From contig JBBPYC010000048.1 in assembly GCA_038200275.1 (NCBI GenBank), positions 65,257-129,256 of the forward strand: a stretch of DNA of 64,000 nt. Direction: 5' to 3'. The DNA is from JBBPYC01 sp038200275 (lineage in GTDB: Bacteria > Pseudomonadota > Gammaproteobacteria > Burkholderiales > Burkholderiaceae_C). The notes under the pieces were generated by a model. It was not told the DNA's origin. It did not search any database and saw only the letters and a list, made by a program, of their open reading frames with translations. This document shows, in pieces, positions 37,669 to 45,704 of this stretch. The position numbers and the translations under genes are program-made. Each line of letters begins with the position of its first letter. Position 1 is the stretch's first letter.

Positions 37669-39495
37669 ATGAAACGTATTCATGACATGCCCTTCGGCGC
37701 CCGTCGGACCGAACGTGGCGGCGGCTTGTTCCGCCTTTGGGCGCCGAGCGCCAAGCGGGTCGATCTGGTGCTCTCCTCCGGACCCGAAGCGGGCGACCAC
37801 GCGATGGAGGCACAAGCCGACGGCTGGTACGAACTCAAAATGCCGACCGTGGAAGCCGGTCTGCGCTATGCCTTCAGGATCGATGGCGGCACGGTGGTGC
37901 CCGACCCGGCTTCGCGCAGCAATCCGGAAGACGTCAACGGAGCCAGCGCCCTGGTCGATCCCACCGCTTTTGACTGGCCGGATCGCAGCTGGCGCGGTCG
38001 GCCCTGGAGCGACGCGGTCATCTATGAACTGCACATCGGCTGCTTCACACCGGAAGGCACGTTCAACGCCGCAGTCGATCGGCTTGACGATCTGGCGAAT
38101 CTCGGCGTGACGGTGGTCGAACTGATGCCGGTCGCCGAATTCGCTGGCGCGCGGGGCTGGGGCTACGACGGCGTGCTGCAGTACGCGCCGGAAAGCAGCT
38201 ACGGCACACCGGACGACTTGAAACGTTTCGTCGTCGCCGCCCACGACCGCGGCTTGATGGTGTTCATGGACGTGGTCTACAACCACTTCGGCCCGGACGG
38301 CAACTATTTGCACGCCTATGCGGAGCCGTTCTTCAACGAAGCGGTGCACACCCCCTGGGGCCCGGCGATCAACTTCGACGGCAAGCACAGCCGCACGGTG
38401 CGCGACTTCTTCATCGACAACGCGATGTACTGGATTGAAGAGTTCCACATGGACGGCTTGCGCATCGACGCCGTGCACGCGATGCACGACAACTCGAAGC
38501 TGCACTTCATCGACGAGCTGACCCAAACCCTGCGCCGCGGCCCGGGCCACCAGCGGCACGTGCACATCGTCTTGGAGAACGGCGTCAACGATGCGGTGCG
38601 GCTGCCGCACGACGAATCCGGCCGGCCGCTGCTTGCCGACGCGCAATGGAACGACGATGTGCACCACGCGATGCACGTTATCCTGACCAGGGAAACCGAC
38701 GGCTACTACATGGACTACGGCAAGGAGCCGGTCCGATTGTTCGCGCGCGCGCTGGCCGAAGGTTACGGCTTTCAGGGTGACATGAGCGAGTACGAAGGCG
38801 AGGCGCGCGGCACCTCGTCGGTGCATCTGCCGCCGACAGCGTTCGTGAATTCGACCCAGACGCATGATCAGGTCGGCAATCGCGCGTTTGGCGACCGCAT
38901 CCACTGGCTGGCAGCCGGGTCGGACAACACCGAGGCGCTGCACACGATGATCGCCTGCGTGCTGCTGGCGCCGTCGATCCCGATGCTGTTCATGGGTGAG
39001 GAATACGCGGCGAGCACGCCGTTCCAATACTTCTGCGACTTTCACGGTGATCTGGCAGCAGCCGTGACGAAAGGCCGGCGTGAGGAATTCGGCCGCTTCG
39101 AGCGCTTCTCCGACCCCGCGGTGCGCCATTCGATCCCGGACCCGAACGACCCACAAACTTTCGAGACGTCCAAGCTCGACTGGTCGGAGCGCGAGCAACC
39201 GCAGCATGCGAAGTACCTCGATCTCTACACCAAGCTTTTGAAGCTGCGTCATGAGCACCTGATGCCGTGCCTAGGCGGTGGCAAGAGTGGCACGTTCGCG
39301 CTGACGGAAGGGCACACGATCCGCATCAGCTGGCCGTTGGCCGATGGCGTGCATTGGCACATGCTCGCGCGGCTCGACGACGAATCCGACAGCACCACGT
39401 CCACGGACCTGCCAGGCGATGTGGTGTACCGCACCCATCCCGAGGCGAAGGGACTGTCGCCTTGGTCGCTGATCGTCACGAGCGAGAGCGCATGA
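37669..39495 (+). CDS. treZ: Malto-oligosyltrehalose trehalohydrolase
   Basis: Releases trehalose from the product of TreY. This 608-residue GH13_10 enzyme has an N-terminal beta domain (about 1-110), a barrel with Asp267 (GLRIDAVHAM), Glu303 (IVLENGVND) and Asp400 (TQTHDQVGNR), and a C-terminal domain. Residues ELHIGCFTPEGTFNAAV and LMPVAEFAGARGWGYDG are typical of the family. Its stop overlaps treY as ATGA, so the two enzymes are translationally coupled. Confidence 0.95.
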   Translation: MKRIHDMPFGARRTERGGGLFRLWAPSAKRVDLVLSSGPEAGDHAMEAQADGWYELKMPTVEAGLRYAFRIDGGTVVPDPASRSNPEDVNGASALVDPTAFDWPDRSWRGRPWSDAVIYELHIGCFTPEGTFNAAVDRLDDLANLGVTVVELMPVAEFAGARGWGYDGVLQYAPESSYGTPDDLKRFVVAAHDRGLMVFMDVVYNHFGPDGNYLHAYAEPFFNEAVHTPWGPAINFDGKHSRTVRDFFIDNAMYWIEEFHMDGLRIDAVHAMHDNSKLHFIDELTQTLRRGPGHQRHVHIVLENGVNDAVRLPHDESGRPLLADAQWNDDVHHAMHVILTRETDGYYMDYGKEPVRLFARALAEGYGFQGDMSEYEGEARGTSSVHLPPTAFVNSTQTHDQVGNRAFGDRIHWLAAGSDNTEALHTMIACVLLAPSIPMLFMGEEYAASTPFQYFCDFHGDLAAAVTKGRREEFGRFERFSDPAVRHSIPDPNDPQTFETSKLDWSEREQPQHAKYLDLYTKLLKLRHEHLMPCLGGGKSGTFALTEGHTIRISWPLADGVHWHMLARLDDESDSTTSTDLPGDVVYRTHPEAKGLSPWSLIVTSESA

Positions 39496-42470
39496 ACGAC
39501 CTGACAGAAACCAGCCCCATCGGCACCGATGTGGCGGGCGCAGCCGTGGCGCAAGCGCCGGCTCGTCCAATAAAAGCCATCATCCCGCGTGCGACCTATC
39601 GCGTCCAGCTGCACAGCGAATTCCGCTTTGCAGACGCCGCCGCGCTGGTGCCCTATTGGGCCGATCTGGGCATCAGCCATCTCTACATTTCGCCGCCGCT
39701 GAAAGCCCGGCCCGGTAGCCAGCACGGCTACGACGTCGTCAGCCACAACGAGCTGAACCCGGAGCTTGGCACTCGCGACGACTTCGACGCGCTGGTGGAC
39801 GCGTTGCACCGCCGCGGCATGTACCTGCTGGTTGACACCGTGCCCAATCACATGGGCGTCCTCGGCGGCGACAACGGCTGGTGGCTCGACGTGTTGGAGA
39901 ACGGCGCTGCGGCCGAGCACGCCGGCTACTTCGACATCGACTGGATGTCGGCCGACCCGGCACTCAAGGGCAAAGTGCTGTTGCCGATGCTCGGCGAGCA
40001 ATACGGCGTGGTGCTGGAGCGCGGCGAGATCCAGCTCGACTTCGACCCAAGCGCGGGCAGCTTCACATTGAACTATTACGAAAATCGGCTGCCGATCGAT
40101 CCGGCGTCCTATGCCGGATTGCTGCGCCGCGCCGCTGGCACACAGCGCACCGCAGCATCCGCTCGCAAGACGCTCGAGCAGCTTGCCGACGACTTTGGGC
40201 ATATCCCACCGCATGATTCGCGCGACCAGGAGGACCGCGAGCGTCGCCAGACCGAGTCGCCCAAGCTGAAGACCCGGCTGGCATCGCTGGTGGCGGGCGA
40301 CGAAGCCCTGAAAGGCGCAATCGCCAAGACCGTACAGACGCTGAACGGCAAGAAAACCGACCGCGCCAGCTTCGATGCACTCGACGCACTGATCACTGCG
40401 CAACCCTATCGCATCGCCCAGTGGCGGGTGGCGGGCGACCAGATCAACTACCGCCGCTTCTTCGACATCAACGACCTCGCTGCGCTGCGGATGGAAAACC
40501 CGGCCGTATTCGAAGACACGCACAGGCTGCTGCTGGAGCTTGCCGCCAGCGGCGCGATCGACGGCTTCCGCATCGACCACCCGGACGGACTGGCCGATCC
40601 GGCCCAGTATTTCGAGCAACTGCAACGCCGCTACGCAGAAGTCGCCGGTCTGCCGCCGCCCGACCCGGTGGCGCCTGGCCGCACGCTGCCGCTTTATGTG
40701 GTGGTCGAGAAGATCGTCGCGCCGTACGAACAGGTGCCGCGTGAATGGGCGGTGCAAGGCTCCACCGGCTACCGATTCGCAAACGTAATCAACGGGCTGA
40801 TGATCGACGGCGGCTCGAAAGCACGGCTTGACCGGGCTTGGCGCGTGTTCGTGCGCGACGAAGCGGAAGACTTCGAAGAGCTCACCTGGCACTGCCGCCA
40901 TATCGTGATGGACAGCTCGCTCAGCGGCGAGCTCACCGTGCTGTCCAATGCACTGCTGCGGCTGGCGCGCGAGGACCGCCGCACGCGCGACTTCACGTTC
41001 AGCCTGCTGCGTAACGCGCTGGCCGACATCGTCGCGTCGTTCCCGGTCTACCGCACCTACATCGTTGACAAAGCGAGTGCGCAAGACCGCAAGTTCATCG
41101 ACTGGGCGATCGGCCGCGCGCGCCGTCGCAGCCGGGCATCGGACGCCAGCGTGTTCGATTTCATGCGCCGGGTGATGCTGGGCCGACCGCTTCCAGGCGC
41201 GTCCGCTGGCCTCGCCGAGCACTACAAGACGTTTGCACGACGTGTGCAGCAGTACACCGCGCCGGTGGCCGCCAAAGGGATTGAGGACACCGCGCTGTAC
41301 CGGCACCACCGGCTGATTTCGGTGAACGACGTCGGCGGTGAGCCGGACAGCTTCGGCATGTCGATCGCCGCGTTCCATGCTGCCAGCAAGGACCGCGCGC
41401 AGAATTGGCCGCACACGATGCTCGCCACGTCCACGCACGACGCCAAGCGGTCTGAGGACGTGCGCGCGCGCATCGACGTGATCAGCGAACTGCCGGCCGC
41501 CTGGCGTCTTACGGCGCGCCGCTGGACCCGCATGAATCGCCGCCACAGGCGCACCGTGGATCATGAATCTGCACCTTCGCGCAACGACGAATACTTGCTG
41601 TATCAGATGCTGGTCGGCAGCTTCCCGCACGGTCCGCAAAGCGATGAGGAGATGGTCGAGTACGCCGAGCGTGTCGACGCAGCGATGCTCAAATCGGTGC
41701 GCGAATCGAAAGTAGTGACCAGCTGGATCCAGCCCAACCCAGCGTACGAAGCGGCGCTCACCCATTTCATCAAGGAACTGCTCGCACCCCGTGAGAGCAA
41801 CTTGTTCCTGGACGACCTGCGCGTGAACGCATCCGTGTTCGCGTGGTACGGCGCGCTCAACAGCATCACGATCGGCGTATTCAAGGCGCTGTCGCCCGGC
41901 GTGCCCGACTTCTATCAGGGCTGCGAAGCGATCGAGCTGTCGCTGGTCGACCCGGACAATCGGCGCCCCGTCGACTATCCGCTTCGCGCCGAGTGGCTAG
42001 GGGCCGCGCAGCAGATCGCTGATACGAGCGACCGCTCCAGCGCGTTGCGCGACTGGCTGCAGGCCGCGCCCGACGGCCGGGCCAAGTTCTGGGCCATCTG
42101 GCGCGCACTGGGCGTCCGGCGCGATCTTGCAGCGATGCTTGAATCTGCGGACTACATCCCGCTTGAAGTGCGCGGTGAACGCGCGCAGAACGTCGTCGCG
42201 TTCGCGCGGCACGACGGCAATCAGTGGGTGATCGTCATCGGCGCACGGCTGTTCACGCAGTTGGGTCTCGAAGTCGGCGAGCTGCCCATCGGCAAGGTCT
42301 GGGGCGATACGGTGGTTGCCATGCCGGAGGCGGCCGCCAACGCAGCGGCCATCCCGTCAGGCCCGTGGACCGATGCGATGAGCGGATTGACCCACAAGCC
42401 GTCGGGCGATGCGTTGTCGGTGGCTGCATTGTTCAAAGACCTGCCGGTGGCGGTGTTGACAACCGCTTAG
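39492..42470 (+). CDS. treY: Malto-oligosyltrehalose synthase
   Basis: Converts the reducing-end maltose unit of glucan into a trehalosyl end. From ATG 39492 it has 992 residues, at the long end for the GH13_26 family. The N-terminal PRATYRVQLHSEFRFADAAA and YISPPLKARPGSQHGYD are canonical. Asp362 (GFRIDHPDGLADP) and Glu406 (VVVEKIVAPYE) are the expected catalytic pair; STHDAKRSEDVRAR is also present. The short C-terminal part after 900 is less conserved. It is the last gene of the island; a 7-base hairpin (42477-42493) without T-run follows. Confidence 0.94.
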   Translation: MNDLTETSPIGTDVAGAAVAQAPARPIKAIIPRATYRVQLHSEFRFADAAALVPYWADLGISHLYISPPLKARPGSQHGYDVVSHNELNPELGTRDDFDALVDALHRRGMYLLVDTVPNHMGVLGGDNGWWLDVLENGAAAEHAGYFDIDWMSADPALKGKVLLPMLGEQYGVVLERGEIQLDFDPSAGSFTLNYYENRLPIDPASYAGLLRRAAGTQRTAASARKTLEQLADDFGHIPPHDSRDQEDRERRQTESPKLKTRLASLVAGDEALKGAIAKTVQTLNGKKTDRASFDALDALITAQPYRIAQWRVAGDQINYRRFFDINDLAALRMENPAVFEDTHRLLLELAASGAIDGFRIDHPDGLADPAQYFEQLQRRYAEVAGLPPPDPVAPGRTLPLYVVVEKIVAPYEQVPREWAVQGSTGYRFANVINGLMIDGGSKARLDRAWRVFVRDEAEDFEELTWHCRHIVMDSSLSGELTVLSNALLRLAREDRRTRDFTFSLLRNALADIVASFPVYRTYIVDKASAQDRKFIDWAIGRARRRSRASDASVFDFMRRVMLGRPLPGASAGLAEHYKTFARRVQQYTAPVAAKGIEDTALYRHHRLISVNDVGGEPDSFGMSIAAFHAASKDRAQNWPHTMLATSTHDAKRSEDVRARIDVISELPAAWRLTARRWTRMNRRHRRTVDHESAPSRNDEYLLYQMLVGSFPHGPQSDEEMVEYAERVDAAMLKSVRESKVVTSWIQPNPAYEAALTHFIKELLAPRESNLFLDDLRVNASVFAWYGALNSITIGVFKALSPGVPDFYQGCEAIELSLVDPDNRRPVDYPLRAEWLGAAQQIADTSDRSSALRDWLQAAPDGRAKFWAIWRALGVRRDLAAMLESADYIPLEVRGERAQNVVAFARHDGNQWVIVIGARLFTQLGLEVGELPIGKVWGDTVVAMPEAAANAAAIPSGPWTDAMSGLTHKPSGDALSVAALFKDLPVAVLTTA

Positions 42471-42756
42471 GTGGCCTGCCTGCTTTGCAGGCATCGGCTG
42501 CTGGGTCAAGGCGCCGAGCGGTTCATGCTCATAGGTTGAATACACCCGCAAGGCGAACATGGCACGCCACGGTTTGCAGGTACATCGGAAGGCGCAGCAG
42601 ACTGCAGCAGACCTCCCTTATGAAACCCGGTTGGCGCTGCAGCGTCGGGCGCCGCTTTGTCGATCACAACGGTTGTGGGTCGTCCTTCTCCGCGGTAGTG
42701 CAGTCCGAATGCTCTGGTTCAGCGCACGAGGACAACGCAATCAATACTGAACACAA
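42471..42756. other. Non-coding stretch between treY and the thiamine leader
   Basis: No reading frame here looks like a protein. A 63-codon frame (42559-42750) has composition unlike its neighbours and no recognisable family. The only structure I see is the TGCCTGC/GCAGGCA hairpin at 42477-42493. Confidence 0.4.
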
Positions 42757-42828
42757 GGTCTGGGTTGATCTGGACTGCTTGAAACGAGCAGACCGGGACA
42801 GCTGACGTACGGGAGGTCCAGATCGACC
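42757..42828. repeat. Inverted repeats just upstream of the TPP riboswitch
   Basis: GGTTGATCTGGAC (42763-42775) faces GTCCAGATCGACC (42816-42828), a 13-base stem with one T-G pair. GGTCTG (42757-42762) also faces CAGACC (42889 is not involved; the partner is 42789-42794). The two pairings cross, so they would compete or form a pseudoknot if transcribed. Function unknown. Confidence 0.5.
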
Positions 42829-42872
42829 GACTGGGATCACCCAACGTTTTCATTGGTCATAGAATCAGACCT

Positions 42873-42987
42873 GCTCCGGGGTGCCTCGCCCGTTGCTTCC
42901 CCAACGGTTGCAACGGACTGGCTGAGATGGTTACAGGAAACCCAAACCCGAGAACTTGATTCGGTTCGCACCGACGTAAGGAAGAGC
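42873..42987 (+). promoter_or_regulatory. TPP riboswitch (THI box)
   Basis: The leader shows the conserved core of the thiamine pyrophosphate riboswitch: outer stem GCTC (42873-42876) with GAGC (42984-42987), GGGGTGCC, an extended P3 hairpin (CCGTTG/CAACGG), GGCTGAGATGG and then AACTTGATTCGGTTCGCACC followed by GACGTAAGGAAG. Relative to the usual consensus, P5 has a T-A pair in place of C-G (TTCGG with CCGA), a compensatory change that keeps the stem. CCTGAT is CTTGAT, and TAGGGAA is TAAGGAA. It should control the thi genes downstream; the first of them is now a pseudogene. Confidence 0.9.
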
Positions 42988-43057
42988 TGTTCAGCCGCAC
43001 AACACGGTTGCACCTTTCGGAGCATCTGGTCCTATTGCTTTGTAAGGATTGCTCCCG

Positions 43058-43589
43058 ATGAACGCCCCCGACAGGTTCGCCCAGCTGCTCGAATCGACAC
43101 GCGAGCCGTTCCCTGTGCCAAGAGCATTTACCTACTTGGCCCGCAGCACTGCAACCTGCAGCTGCCGAGGCGGGAAGTGACACCGGGCAACGGCGATGCG
43201 CGGACGTTCCACGACACGTCCGGACCTCGCATCAATCGAGATGCAAGGATGCGTGTGAGGCGCGGCCTGCTCAATCCTTGCAGTCCGCGGATCGAAGCAC
43301 GCGGCGATCATCGAAACGAATGCACCGCGCGCGTCGCTCGATTGATTCTGGTGGCAGTAGGAGCAGCAGCAGCACCAAGGACAACCCAATCCCCGCCTTG
43401 CGCGAAAAGGCCGCCATTTGGCAGTGGGTACCGCGCCGTACATGCAGCTCGATATGCTCCTTGATGAAGCCCAATCAGGAGGCGCGCGAGGACACCACTG
43501 CCAATGGTCTGTCAGACAACGAAGCACTGGCCGGAGGCACATGGGAGGCGTCCGCTGACTCCCGCGAGCAAGCCGGTGAGATCCAAATT
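43058..43589 (+). pseudogene. thiC: thiC remnant (phosphomethylpyrimidine synthase), frameshifted and internally deleted
   Basis: An ATG at 43058 begins NAPDRFAQLLESTREPFP, a typical Burkholderiales ThiC N-terminus. Near 43110-43120 the similarity moves to another frame: AKSIYLLG, LQLPRREVT, then FHDTSGPRINRDARMRVRRG and IEARGD, matching the ThiC sequence of SKIYV-G, RVPMREI, YDTSGPYTD and WIEARGD. It fades near 43330. From about 43443 a third frame carries SICSLMKPNQEAREDTTANG, SDNEALAG and QAGEI, like the ThiC C-terminus (FCSMKITQEVRDYAA, EALA, GGEIY). About 500 central codons are missing, including the catalytic core, and the frames are broken. It follows the riboswitch directly, where thiC normally lies. 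Confidence 0.8.
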
Positions 43590-43635
43590 CGAAGCCAGCC
43601 GCAACAAGGCGAAAGCAGAGAGGAGCAAGTCAGGT

Positions 43636-44685
43636 ATGCACATTGGAATTGCCGGTGCGGGTTTGCTGGGCCGGTTGCTGGCGCTGCAGCTCGGGCGGTC
43701 CGGGCATCGCGTCGACGTATTCGATCCAGCCACTGACGCGCAGACGCGCGGGGCAGCCGGCTGGACTGCGGCCGGCATGTTGTCGCCCGTGGCCGAACTG
43801 GAATGTGCGGACGAAGGCGTGTTCGCGCTCGGCGTGCGCTCGGTCGCGCTGTGGCCGCGCATCCTCAGCGGCTTGCCCGATGCGGTTGACTTCCACCAGC
43901 GCGGCAGCCTGCTGCTGGCGCACCGGGGCGACGACGGCGCGGCACGGCGCACGGTCGAACTGCTGCGCCGCAAGGCACCGCCCGATCGCGTACCGAAAGC
44001 GTTGGCACCCGCCGAGCTGCGCGCGCTCGAGCCTGCGGTGCAAGGCGCCGCACATGCATGGCTGCTTGAACACGAAGCGCAGATCGACTGCGTGCAGGCG
44101 ATGCTGGCGCTCGTTGCCGGCACCGCGCAGTTGCCGGTGCGCTGGCATTGGCAGACGCGTGTCGACGGCGTGACACCAGGCAAACTCACGCTGGCCGACG
44201 GTGCGACACCCCACTTCGACCACGCGTTCGATGTGCGCGGCACGGGGGCCCGGCCCGACTTGTCGGTGCGTGGTGTTCGCGGTGAAATCATCACGTTGCA
44301 TGCGCCCGGCGTGATGCTGCAGCGGCCACTGCGCCTGCTGCATCCGCGGCACCGCGTCTACATCGTGCCGCGCGCAGGCGATCGAATCATGGTGGGTGCC
44401 AGCGAGATCGAAAGCGAGGACCGATCGCCCGTTTCGCTGCGCAGCACAGTTGAATTGCTGGCCGCTGCGCACAGCGTGCTGCCGGAACTGGCCGAAGCGC
44501 GCATCGTGCTGGCCGACGTCAATCTGCGCCCCGCCTTGCCCGACAACCTGCCAATCACCGAACAGACCGATGGTCTGACCCGCATCAACGGCTTGTTCAG
44601 GCACGGCTGGCTCATTGCGCCGGCCTTGATCGAAGATGCACTGGCAGGATTGAACTCAGGCATATCCGCCGCACAAAAGGCATGA
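43636..44685 (+). CDS. thiO: Glycine oxidase ThiO
   Basis: FAD enzyme that makes dehydroglycine for thiazole synthesis. ATG 43636 (HIGIAGAGLLGRLLALQL) gives 349 residues and has AGGAG about 10 bases upstream. The FAD-binding GxGxxG lies at the N-terminus (GAGLLG), with AAGWTAAGMLSP and the C-terminal INGLFRHGWLIAPAL typical of ThiO/DadA-like oxidases. It is the first intact gene after the riboswitch and the thiC remnant, and is followed 7 bases later by thiS. Confidence 0.9.
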   Translation: MHIGIAGAGLLGRLLALQLGRSGHRVDVFDPATDAQTRGAAGWTAAGMLSPVAELECADEGVFALGVRSVALWPRILSGLPDAVDFHQRGSLLLAHRGDDGAARRTVELLRRKAPPDRVPKALAPAELRALEPAVQGAAHAWLLEHEAQIDCVQAMLALVAGTAQLPVRWHWQTRVDGVTPGKLTLADGATPHFDHAFDVRGTGARPDLSVRGVRGEIITLHAPGVMLQRPLRLLHPRHRVYIVPRAGDRIMVGASEIESEDRSPVSLRSTVELLAAAHSVLPELAEARIVLADVNLRPALPDNLPITEQTDGLTRINGLFRHGWLIAPALIEDALAGLNSGISAAQKA

Positions 44686-44692
44686 TCCCCCC

Positions 44693-44908
44693 ATGGACGA
44701 CACCCTCATTGACATTACGGTGAACGGCGAAGCGCGGCAAATCGCGAGCGGTACCAGCGTGGCCGATGCGACCGCCGCGCTCGATGACGCACCGGCCACG
44801 TTTGCCACCGCCGTGAACGGCGAATTCATCGCCCGCTCGGCGCGTGCCAAGCGCACGCTGCAAGCCGGCGATGCGTTGTTCTTATTTCAGCCGATTACGG
44901 GAGGATGA
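44693..44908 (+). CDS. thiS: Sulfur carrier protein ThiS
   Basis: A 71-residue ubiquitin-like protein ending in the required Gly-Gly (FLFQPITGG), where sulfur is carried as a thiocarboxylate for thiazole formation. DITVNGEARQIASG is the typical start. A GAGGATG-spaced start of thiG follows after 4 bases. The activating enzyme ThiF is not in this window. Confidence 0.95.
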   Translation: MDDTLIDITVNGEARQIASGTSVADATAALDDAPATFATAVNGEFIARSARAKRTLQAGDALFLFQPITGG

Positions 44909-44912
44909 GTCG

Positions 44913-45701
44913 ATGAGCGATTTTCAGATCGCCGATGTGACGTTGCAGAGCCGGTTTTTTCTTGGTACGGCCAGCTACCCGTCGCCCAAGGTGATGACGG
45001 ACGCAATTGCCGCCTCCGGGGCGGAAGTCGTCACGGTCGGCTTGAAGCGCCAGCTCGGCGGCGGCGTGCACGCGGGCGGCAACGACTTCTTCGCGATGAT
45101 CAAATCCACCGGGGCGCGACTGCTGCCCAACACCGCCGGTTGCCGCAGCGCACGCGAGGCAGTGACGCTGGCGCAGATGGCGCGCGAGTTGTTCGACACG
45201 CACTGGATCAAGCTCGAGGTGGTCGGTGACGAACACACTTTGCAGCCCGATCCGTTCGAGCTGGTTACAGCCGCCGACGAACTGGTGCGCGCGGGCTTCG
45301 AGGTGTTTCCGTACTGCACGGAAGATTTGGTGAGCTGCCAGCGGCTGCTCGACGTCGGATGTCGCATCCTGATGCCTTGGGGTGCACCGATCGGCTCCGG
45401 CCAGGGCCTGGTCAACCCGCACGCGCTGCGCACCCTGCGCGCGCGCCTGCCCGGTGTCCCCCTTGTGATCGACGCCGGCATCGGCTCACCGCGCGACGCG
45501 GTGCAGGCGCTCGAGATGGGATACGACGCCGTGCTGCTCAATTCGGCCGTCGCGCACGCGCACGACCCCGTCGCGATGGCGCGTGCGTTTCGACTTGCGG
45601 TGGAAGCGGGCCGGCTTGCGTACGAAGCCGGGGTGATGGACCGCCAGGACATGGCGGTACCCACCACGCCGGTGACGGGCCGACCCTTCTTGCTGGCGTA
45701 G
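44913..45701 (+). CDS. thiG: Thiazole synthase
   Basis: Builds the thiazole ring from deoxyxylulose-5-phosphate, dehydroglycine and ThiS thiocarboxylate. ATG 44913 (SDFQIADVTLQSRFFLGTAS) has GGGAGGA upstream and gives 262 residues, the normal size. The Schiff-base lysine is in DTHWIKLEVVGDE. The phosphate-binding loops MPWGAPIGSGQG and VLLNSAVAHAHDP are intact. thiE follows after 3 bases. Confidence 0.96.
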   Translation: MSDFQIADVTLQSRFFLGTASYPSPKVMTDAIAASGAEVVTVGLKRQLGGGVHAGGNDFFAMIKSTGARLLPNTAGCRSAREAVTLAQMARELFDTHWIKLEVVGDEHTLQPDPFELVTAADELVRAGFEVFPYCTEDLVSCQRLLDVGCRILMPWGAPIGSGQGLVNPHALRTLRARLPGVPLVIDAGIGSPRDAVQALEMGYDAVLLNSAVAHAHDPVAMARAFRLAVEAGRLAYEAGVMDRQDMAVPTTPVTGRPFLLA

Positions 45702-45704
45702 CCG

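Noticed and set aside
37642..39258. A 538-codon open frame on the minus strand opposite treZ
   Set aside because: It mirrors treZ codon by codon and shows no family features.
39249..41765. An 838-codon open frame on the minus strand opposite treY
   Set aside because: Same shadow composition (Val/Arg/His-rich) and no motif; treY on the plus strand has the full catalytic set.
42853..43464. A 203-codon open frame as an intact gene
   Set aside because: It runs through the TPP riboswitch, and only its middle resembles ThiC; it fits better as part of a frameshifted thiC remnant.
43271..43474. A 67-codon minus-strand frame with a leucine-rich stretch as a small membrane protein
   Set aside because: It lies inside the thiC remnant, has no ribosome site and its hydrophobic run arises from GCAGCA-type repeats on the other strand.
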